From assembly GCA_029378245.1 (NCBI GenBank), contig JARKIF010000012.1:124001-188000 (forward strand): a stretch of DNA of 64,000 bases, given 5' to 3'. This stretch comes from Roridomyces roridus (lineage: Eukaryota > Basidiomycota > Agaricomycetes > Agaricales > Mycenaceae). A model generated the notes under the pieces. That model was not told the origin of the DNA and did no database searches. It saw only the letters and a program-made list of their open reading frames with translations. Shown piece after piece: positions 58,124 through 64,000 of the stretch. Position 1 is the first letter of the stretch; each line of letters starts with the position of its first letter. The translations under genes were made by a program, and so were the position numbers.

Positions 58124-58468
58124 ACCAAAATGGTAGCGTTAGGCGTTGATGGCGCCTATTGATCAGGCCAGATTGCCGTGATCGTTGCGACGCCTATCCA
58201 TCAATGCTCGGCATCAAATGCCAAGACTCGGATTCAGCAGTGAGTGGCGGTTAGAAAACGGGTTAGGTTGGGTTCGGTTAGGTTCGGTTAGGATAGGTTG
58301 GGTGTTTAAAGGTTAGGTTGGTTAAAGTTAGGACCCAAGGGATGGTGTAAAAAAAACGGGGCAGGGACTTGTGAAATTTCAGGCAGCCAGGGATGATTGC
58401 CGAACATTGATGGATAGGCTTTGTCACGTGCAATAGGCGTCGGACACGCCTAACGCTACCATTTTGGT
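58124..58468. mobile_element. MITE-like palindromic element
   Basis: Terminal inverted repeats begin ACCAAAATGGTAGCGTTAGG at 58124 and are matched in reverse complement ending at 58468, with 23 identical bases. The similarity continues inward with gaps: GCCTATTG and CCTATCCATCAATG also occur on both arms, giving arms of about 100 bases. There is no coding capacity. The element of about 345 bases lies just upstream of the ATG at 58499. A clear target-site duplication is not visible, though similar 14-15-base sequences (GACT..GTTCCTTTC) flank both ends. Confidence 0.6.
58259..58332. repeat. Degenerate G-rich GGTTAGGTT repeats
   Basis: About nine irregular copies of ggttagg, ggttggg or ggttcgg fill this stretch inside the palindromic element. 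The unit resembles the fungal telomere repeat TTAGGG without keeping a strict period, so it is not a telomere end. Confidence 0.6.
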
Positions 58469-58498
58469 ATAGACTCGTTCCTTTCTTGTCTTCTCCTA

Positions 58499-59820
58499 AT
58501 GCCTCCCAAGAAACGCTCTCGCAAGGATGACGCGGCGAATGATACAAACGCCGTCGCCGCTGCGGCGGACGTTCCCAGTGGTCCAAGGCCGCCGCAGAAT
58601 TCGCCCTTGTTCACTCTTCCCCTGGAACTTCATCGCGCAATCGCGTCGCATCTGGGAGCTCCTATCCCGGTGCCATACGAAGGAAGTGGATGTGACACGG
58701 ACCCCCATCTATCTCCAGTATTCCACGAACGCACGGACAGCCTTCGTGCTCTCCCAGACGTGTCAACAGCTTCGAACGATTTTCTTGCCTCTCTTGTGGG
58801 AGTGCTGGAATGTTTGCGTCAAGTCGCGCAACGGAGGCGTTTGGTACAAGGCGCTGGGGGATTTTTTGCAGCGCGCAAGTGAGGGTCTGGCTAAACAACC
58901 AGAATTGTTGTCATATGTCAGGTATGATGCATGGGATGTTGCTTTCTTGTTGGCTAACTATATAGGACGGTCAATGTTATTGTGACTCGCTATTCTTCCA
59001 GGACGGTCTTGCCACCTTTTGCTCGATGCCTCACCCTCATGCCGAATCTCCACACCTTGCAGGTAACCGTGCTCGGTAGCGTCCCGGTTCATCTACTGAC
59101 AAAGGACCAGATCATCCATGCTCACACCAAGATGACCTCTCATTTGAAACAGGGTTTCGAGGGAATTACCATTCCCTCCGTGCGCAAGCTCATTTTGCCT
59201 GCTTGGGCGCACGAAGTTCTTCGATGCTGCCCCAATGTGACGGACCTGAGATGCAACAGCAGTGAAGCAGTCAAGCTCGTTCCTGCGATTGCTAAATGTT
59301 GCAAGAAGATTGAGATTTTCGAGGGCTATAGCCCGGCTGGAGACGCCGGCTACAAGAGTAATTTCCTTTCAGTTGGATTTCATCCGTTGTCTGATTCTCT
59401 AAAATCCAGAAATCCTGAAAGCCGCGCCGAATCTCAAGGAGTTGGAGCTGGATTCGATGCCCACCGCGGTACTCTGCCATGTCCTGTTATCTGACCTGTA
59501 CTCATTCATTATCTTTCCAGGAAACGTTCAAAACCCTCAGTGCTTTCAAGAAGCTTGGCACGATTCAGATTAAAGTTGTGCACCAGGAGATTCCTTCGAT
59601 AGAATCTGGAGCAATCTCGAAGGTTGTGACGGACCCGCTTCTTCAGCCAGCCATCGAGGCTGCGAAGGCTTTCCTCTTTCGTCAGAAGCTTTTGGGTGCT
59701 TCTCCACGGCTTGTACTCAAACATAGGATTCCCTACAAGCTGCCGCCGGATAATCCGGGTGGATGGGCTCCTACATATCACAAGCATGTTTTGGAGCAGA
59801 TTCCGGTCGAGTCTGGTTGA
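58499..59820 (+). CDS. F-box-like protein, 374 residues
   Basis: Five exons (58499-58669, 58719-58921, 58966-59357, 59410-59468, 59521-59820) join in frame. A basic start (MPPKKRSRKDD) and Ala-rich stretch lead to an F-box-like segment (LFTLPLELHRAIASHLGAPI) that continues after intron 1 with LSQTCQQLRTIFLPLLWECW. The rest is leucine-rich, with repeats such as LMPNLHTLQVTVLGS, SVRKLILPAWAHEVLRCCPN and LKAAPNLKELELDSM. This is the common Agaricomycete F-box/LRR type thought to target proteins to SCF. Intron 1 explains what first looks like a frameshift at about 58750. The MITE-like element ends 30 bases before the ATG. Confidence 0.78.
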
Positions 59821-60055
59821 TGCGCAGGTTTCTAGTCTGCGTCGTTTTTTTTCTCGGTCATCAACCTCTTAGGGATCTGGCGTTATATACCATAGCAATC
59901 TATAACAATACGAACTAAGTAGATTCTTGGGAGCGTAAGTAATCTCGAACTTGAACATGACCGGTAATTACTCTAGGAGTTATCCGATCAATCGATCAAC
60001 TTTCTCCCTTAACCGCATCAAGTCCACAAGTTCAGAGCCACTCGATCAAAGCAAA

Positions 60056-60455
60056 CTAAACTGAATCCCGGCGCATGACTTTCCTGGCAGCCAACGCGAC
60101 TCGGGTGCTCCATCTCCACACCCTCAACTTGCTGCGACCTGTTGAAAATGCAGTTCGCGTTGAACAGGCTGAGCTGGGTCATTCTTACCTCTTGAAGCCT
60201 GAGAGCGGTCAGAGCCAGAGCCAGTGCTGTCTGTTCGTGCGTGCGCTCTATATTGCGGACCAATTAAGCATGGTACTGGAGGGCGCAGGAAGATATCGAG
60301 GTCTTTCGAGTCAGTGCTGGCAGTGACTGTGGGTGCACCGCTGTTCGAGGTGGTTTCGGTCATGGTTTGTTCCTGCAGGATGAAAATTGTCTTATGTGAG
60401 CTCGCGGTACGTTGTCACTCACGTCGTCGCTGTGATGTGCTGATTCCTGCTCCAT
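60056..60455 (-). CDS. Small protein, 99 residues, basic C terminus
   Basis: Three exons (60423-60455, 60189-60372, 60056-60138) with two canonical 50-base introns join exactly into 99 residues. It starts MEQESAHHSDD, has a Thr/Ser-rich middle with LDIFLRPPVP, and ends in a strongly basic tail (GRSKLRVWRWSTRVALAARK, then VMRRDSV). No domain was recognised. The matched introns and the consistent C-terminal frame support a real gene, but its shortness leaves doubt. Confidence 0.45.
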
Positions 60456-60758
60456 GGTAGAGGACAACTGGGCGGTCGGGAAGAAGATGGTCGCCCTGTG
60501 TCAGCCCGGGTACTTAAGTGGCTCGGGGTCAGAGGCAGGTATGGTGGGCCCAATTTTAGCTAGATGAACTACACATATCTCCCGTCTCTGTCGGCGGGAG
60601 CAGTTTGCACAGGACTGCACAGGCTTGTGTCGGTTTCAACATTCATACCTATTTTCGGTCAAGGAAGGTGCTATCTCCGCCTGCCTGATTTCTTTTAGCG
60701 CCCGAGCGTCTCGAGCAAGTGAAAAGGTGTGCATCCGGTTTCTGTCTTGTCCCTACCT
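60456..60758. promoter_or_regulatory. Divergent region before the metalloprotease gene
   Basis: About 300 bases between divergent starts. A repeated gcacaggactgcacaggctt sequence near 60606-60625 is the only local repeat. Nothing else was recognised. Confidence 0.3.
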
Positions 60759-62471
60759 ATGACTGAAACCACAACCTCCCCAGCTGAATCCCAACCTCGG
60801 AATCATTTTTTGTGCATTGCGCACTCTCGCGGACTTACACCTGAAGAATCGCGTCGTAATAGCGCCTCCTCATCTCGCTTCAGCAATGGTCACGATGCCA
60901 CCACATTGAACTCTGCGCTTCTCAGGTCGGCCGGTGCGGCGACGGCGTCTGGGAGCTACTCCTACTTGTGGGACAACGGACAAGTACGTCTCTTTAATCT
61001 ATTCGATACTGTAACTGAATAAATACCAGGATATTTCATTTTGTTTCCTGGACGGTGGCGAGCACCAAAAACGCAAGGTGAAAGAAGTGATGCAGGAATG
61101 GACTTGGTACGCGAACATCGCCTTTGTTAAGAAGGATGATTGCGACGCCTCTGCTGCCATCCGTATTTCTTTCCGCGGAAAGGGATCTTGGTCTTACATG
61201 GGCAAGGCGGCCCTCGCAGCTACGAGGGGTCGTACGATGCAGTACGACTGCATCTGGGACACCAAGGAGTTATTGGCCGAGGAACGTACAACGATACTGC
61301 ACGAGTTCGGGCATGCTTTGGGACTTCTTCAGTGCGTTCCTCTTTTTCTCTCTCTTGATTTGACAGCACTCTAATTTTTTTGCAGTGAGCATCAGGTATG
61401 TATCAATCCCGGGAATCTATACAGCTTTATTCAAGTTATTTTCAGAGTCCCGCGCGTCCGTTTGACTGGAATGTATCACAAGTCTTCGCATCCTATGGGA
61501 GTCAAGGCTACGACGATGATTTCATCCGGGACAATGTGCTGTACATGTACAACGCCAGCGAGGTCTCAAACTACAGCGCCTTTGACCCATACTCCATTAT
61601 GGCGTAGGTGTTCAATTTGATTTGTTCTGGAAAACAAAATCTCAAGGAGAGCGACAGATACGATATGAAGCCGGAGCTCAACTCGGCTGGAATAAGGGTG
61701 GATGTGAACAACGAGTTGTCGGATATGGACAAGGCGTATATGGTCATCAACTATCCTCGAACCAAACCGGATGGACGAGCGGCCAAGTGGACGCTGGAGC
61801 GTGCATTGGACATCGCGGGAGTGCCCCCAAAGGTTTCACGGAAATGGAAGCGCTTGCCGGTCTGGAGCATTCGCAAGGCTTTCACCGAGTGGCAGGCAGC
61901 TGAACGCGCGAAAGGTACATATTGGCTTTCAAATCTGCTTCTTTGTCTCACAATGTTGCAGAGAAGCGCTTGAATGTCGTGCGAGTGCGTATATCCGGAA
62001 AAGGTAGGTCAGATTCAACCATACCCAGGCTCCGTGATGAATCAGTGTTCTATCAAGACTTTTACATGATCTTGTGCAATGTGAGTGGTCTTGTGTTGGA
62101 TGGACCACGCTCATTCAGACGATTCAAAAAGGCTACTCTGCCTGAATTTAAACGACATTCCCAAGTTGGCAGACGACATTCTGAATTTGAAGAATTCCGG
62201 GACGCGCTGGCGGCAGGGGTCAAGAACATTCCGCAACTTCCTGGAAGGAAAGAGTTTCTGTGGAGTTCATGGCCCTGCTACAGGCAAAGGAAACTTTTGG
62301 AGTGGTTGCAGTTGTTGTCTGAACACGAGGAGTTTGAGGCAAGTCACACCCTTTTTGGCGTTGAGCTGCCAGGCTGATGTGAAGCAGATGTTGAAGGATG
62401 AACTTCGAAGGTTTCTCCAGGAAGAAGATTATAGCATTGGCAGTGCCTCCCCCGCCTCGAACACTCCGTAA
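60759..62471 (+). CDS. Metzincin-type zinc metalloprotease (astacin-like)
   Basis: The first three exons are clear: 60759-60983, 61030-61331 and a 10-base micro-exon 61386-61395. Exon 4 starts at 61446. They encode MTETTTSPAESQ, SYLWDNGQDISFCFLDGG and IRISFRGKGSWSYMGKAAL. The zinc site HEFGHALGLLHEHQSP is assembled across two introns, followed by the Met-turn-like DPYSIMA. This is the HExxHxxGxxH signature of metzincins, closest to M12A-type fungal peptidases. No signal peptide is visible, so a cytosolic role is possible. After about 61985 the reading frame cannot be followed cleanly. EFRDALAAGVKNIP, FMALLQAKETF and ADVKQMLKDELRRFLQEED lie in different frames, so the 3' half is provisional. 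Confidence 0.7.
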
Positions 62472-62588
62472 ATTACTTGTTATGTATACTTGCCCGAAAA
62501 GGACAATTTGACGCGCCGGTCCCGTGTTAACCGAGGCGGCCGAGAGTAGTTGAAAGTCTCACACTTTGCAACTCTGCACCCACCTTGA

Positions 62589-63232
62589 ATGACCTTTCTG
62601 CAGGAACTAAACTCGTACCGGGTGCCCAAGGCCAAGCCGACGAGCCCGCCTCCCGCAGTGGGTTCCAAAGCACCCTCTCTCGACGGCTTGCGGATGCCCA
62701 GTCCAGACAAACGACCGACAATTGTGACCTTCCTGCGTCATTGCGGTTGCCCATGTCCGTGTGATCTCACGCGTTTTCGCTGAGCTGCTAATTGCTTCCT
62801 ATAGTTGCTGAAAAAACGTTCCGATTGTTGAGTGCCAAGGCCGCAGCGACTCCAGGCATTCGATTCGTTGCTGTTTCTCACAGTGACCAGGCTGCGACGG
62901 ACGGATGGCTCACGGCGATCGGTGGAGCGGATAGCCAAGTGCAAGTCGTCGTTGACGCCGAGCGCGAGTTGTTTGCAGCATGGGGCCTCGGATTGTCGTC
63001 CCTTGGCGATTGGTTGAGTCCCAGAACGCTCAGCGCTGTCTATCGTCTTGGAAAGAGTGAAGGGATATGGAATAGGCCGACTGAGAGTGGAAGCCGATGG
63101 CAGAAAGCTGGAAGTTTTGGGGTGGATGGAGAGGGAATCGTCAAGTGGGGAGTGGTCAGCAAGGGTGCAGATGAGATTGGGGACTTTGAAGAAGCTGTCA
63201 GGGCGTTGGATGCAGCCAGTGCGAGACTTTGA
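62589..63232 (+). CDS. AhpC/TSA-like (peroxiredoxin-fold) protein
   Basis: Two exons (62589-62754, 62805-63232) give 197 residues. The thioredoxin-fold segment IVTFLRHCGCPFAEKTF contains the expected active-site cysteines. It is followed by FVAVSHSDQAATDGWLTAIG, VVVDAERELFAAWGLGLSS and a C-terminal strand GIVKWGVVSKGADEIGDF. The order matches the AhpC/TSA_2 group of peroxiredoxin-like proteins in fungi, whose redox partners are mostly unknown. The acceptor at 62804 gives the F-A-E continuation expected for this group. Confidence 0.82.
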
Positions 63233-63294
63233 AGAGACCGTGTTGTATTGTGTGTCGCAATTGATTGATCTATCATCCTACTCTCGACGCCGAG

Positions 63295-64000
63295 ATGGAC
63301 CACCGCCCACTGGGCCCACGCCAGCAACCGCCAGAGCGGCGTGCAGCTTACGAGGACATCTTTGGTCGACGGCCTCGACCAGCGGCCAGCCCTGCTCCCA
63401 TGCAACAATACCCTCAGCCCCAATACCAGTATTCCCATTACCCCCAATTCCCCCCCAATGGATATCCACCAACGGGGTACAACCCAAATTCCAATGGATA
63501 TGGCTACCAGGCCCACCCACAACCTCCTCGCGCGTATCCGCAGTCTCTGGGTCATCCCAATCACCCGCAACATCACCACCAACATCACCAGCAACCCGCT
63601 CCACCCCATCCAAACGTCCATCCAGCTCCGAATGCCCAAGGATTGACCCCGGCCCAGGCATACCAGGCCCAGGTTGCCCAACGGCCTCCAGCACTCAGCG
63701 TCGCGGTTGGCGACGGTGCCGGCCGGCTTGACCTCACCTTTGACTCTGATCCTGGTAGCCCGACGTCCAGGCTACATCCACCGGTCGATTCCCATGATGC
63801 TCGCAGTCTGATTGGCGGTGGTGAGTCGCGCCAGCTCGCAGGCAGTGGTCCAGGACTGGGCTCCGATAGTCCCGGCGTGTTTGAAGAGGAGGCAGAGGAC
63901 GAGGATAGCGAGCTGCCGTGGGCCAGACGAGACTGTGAGTGGTCCAAATTTTATATTCCCATCCCCTATTGTCTCGCGGCGGCGTCGGTTTATCGCCAGC
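63295..64000 (+). CDS. Pro/Gln-rich protein, 5' part
   Basis: An open frame from the ATG at 63295 runs into a splice donor (gtgagt) at about 63935, so exon 1 is roughly 63295-63934. It encodes MDHRPLGPRQQPPERRAAYE, DIFGRRPRP, a long Gln/Pro/Tyr/His-rich stretch (QHHHQHHQQPAPPH) and an acidic end (FEEEAEDEDSELPWARRD). No folded domain is visible yet; the rest lies beyond the window. Low-complexity starts like this occur in fungal Rho-pathway regulators and cell-wall synthase subunits, but no assignment is made. Confidence 0.6.
   Translation, partial: MDHRPLGPRQQPPERRAAYEDIFGRRPRPAASPAPMQQYPQPQYQYSHYPQFPPNGYPPTGYNPNSNGYGYQAHPQPPRAYPQSLGHPNHPQHHHQHHQQPAPPHPNVHPAPNAQGLTPAQAYQAQVAQRPPALSVAVGDGAGRLDLTFDSDPGSPTSRLHPPVDSHDARSLIGGGESRQLAGSGPGLGSDSPGVFEEEAEDEDSELPWARRDCEWSKFYIPIPYCLAAASVYRQ

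Larger units (their letters stand above)
57446..58498. other. 1-kb intergenic region between two F-box-type genes
   Basis: This divergent gap contains a decamer tandem repeat (57541-57570), three copies of CATGACCTCA, and a palindromic MITE-like element (58124-58468) with G-rich sequence inside it. No ORF or RNA gene can be supported. Confidence 0.6.

Noticed and set aside
58259..58332. Chromosome end or telomere
   Set aside because: The G-rich units are irregular, only 74 bases long, and have genes on both sides.
58740..58780. Apparent frameshift in the F-box-like gene
   Set aside because: A normal 49-base intron (58670-58718) joins the two frames in phase, so no break is needed.
63040..63731. 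Long ORFs on both strands over the AhpC/TSA and Pro/Gln-rich genes
   Set aside because: They are out of frame with the supported gene models and lack domain content.
1..64000. CRISPR arrays, prokaryotic operons, riboswitches
   Set aside because: Spliceosomal introns throughout show nuclear fungal DNA, and no regularly spaced direct repeats were found.

Overview
This is nuclear DNA from a filamentous basidiomycete. Nearly every gene is cut by spliceosomal introns of about 45-60 bases, the intergenic gaps are short, and the protein families are fungal: SFH5, TRM82, PSO2/SNM1, UFD4, alcohol acetyltransferase, copper amine oxidase, F-box proteins and VWA proteins. The general look (Agaricomycete, probably Ceratobasidiaceae/Rhizoctonia-like) is an inference from protein resemblance and was not tested by search. 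All gene models were spliced by hand by joining reading frames across GT-AG or GC-AG introns.

Layout. 0-10 kb: the end of a Gfo/Idh/MocA oxidoreductase, the lipid-transfer protein SFH5, two tandem single-pass membrane glycoproteins, the tRNA m7G methylation subunit TRM82, an MCT-type MFS transporter and a short-chain dehydrogenase. 10-25 kb: the DNA-crosslink repair nuclease PSO2/SNM1, two proteins of unknown function, the large HECT ubiquitin ligase UFD4 and an alcohol acetyltransferase-like enzyme. 25-35 kb: one 9.1-kb gene with about 46 introns, encoding a roughly 2,250-residue protein with a GBP/VLIG-like GTPase core, a long Cys/His-rich region and a C-terminal VWA domain. It is preceded by a cluster of three ACGCGT (MCB-like) boxes and followed, on the other strand, by a damaged ARF-like GTPase gene. 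35-44 kb: a broken unknown gene, a BAH-PHD chromatin reader, a membrane-anchored MOSC protein and a PB1 plus multi-ZZ zinc-finger protein. 43-50 kb: two quinone oxidoreductase paralogs in opposite orientation enclose a carnitine acetyltransferase and a second Gfo/Idh/MocA oxidoreductase. 50-64 kb: an intron-bearing tRNA-His, mitochondrial ribosomal protein bL31m, a copper amine oxidase, a C2H2 factor, two F-box-type genes separated by a palindromic MITE-like element, a small basic protein, a metzincin-type protease, an AhpC/TSA-like protein and the start of a Pro/Gln-rich protein.

Three things stand out. First, the giant GTPase-VWA gene is the best candidate for unexplored biology. Second, GC-AG introns are unusually common: about ten among roughly 165 modelled introns, including one kept in both oxidoreductase paralogs. 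Third, several conserved genes (PSO2, UFD4, ARL, one quinone oxidoreductase copy) carry single-base frame breaks that are nearly all insertions. This points either to unpolished long-read sequence or to clustered pseudogenisation. The quinone oxidoreductase case can be read directly against its intact paralog in the same window.
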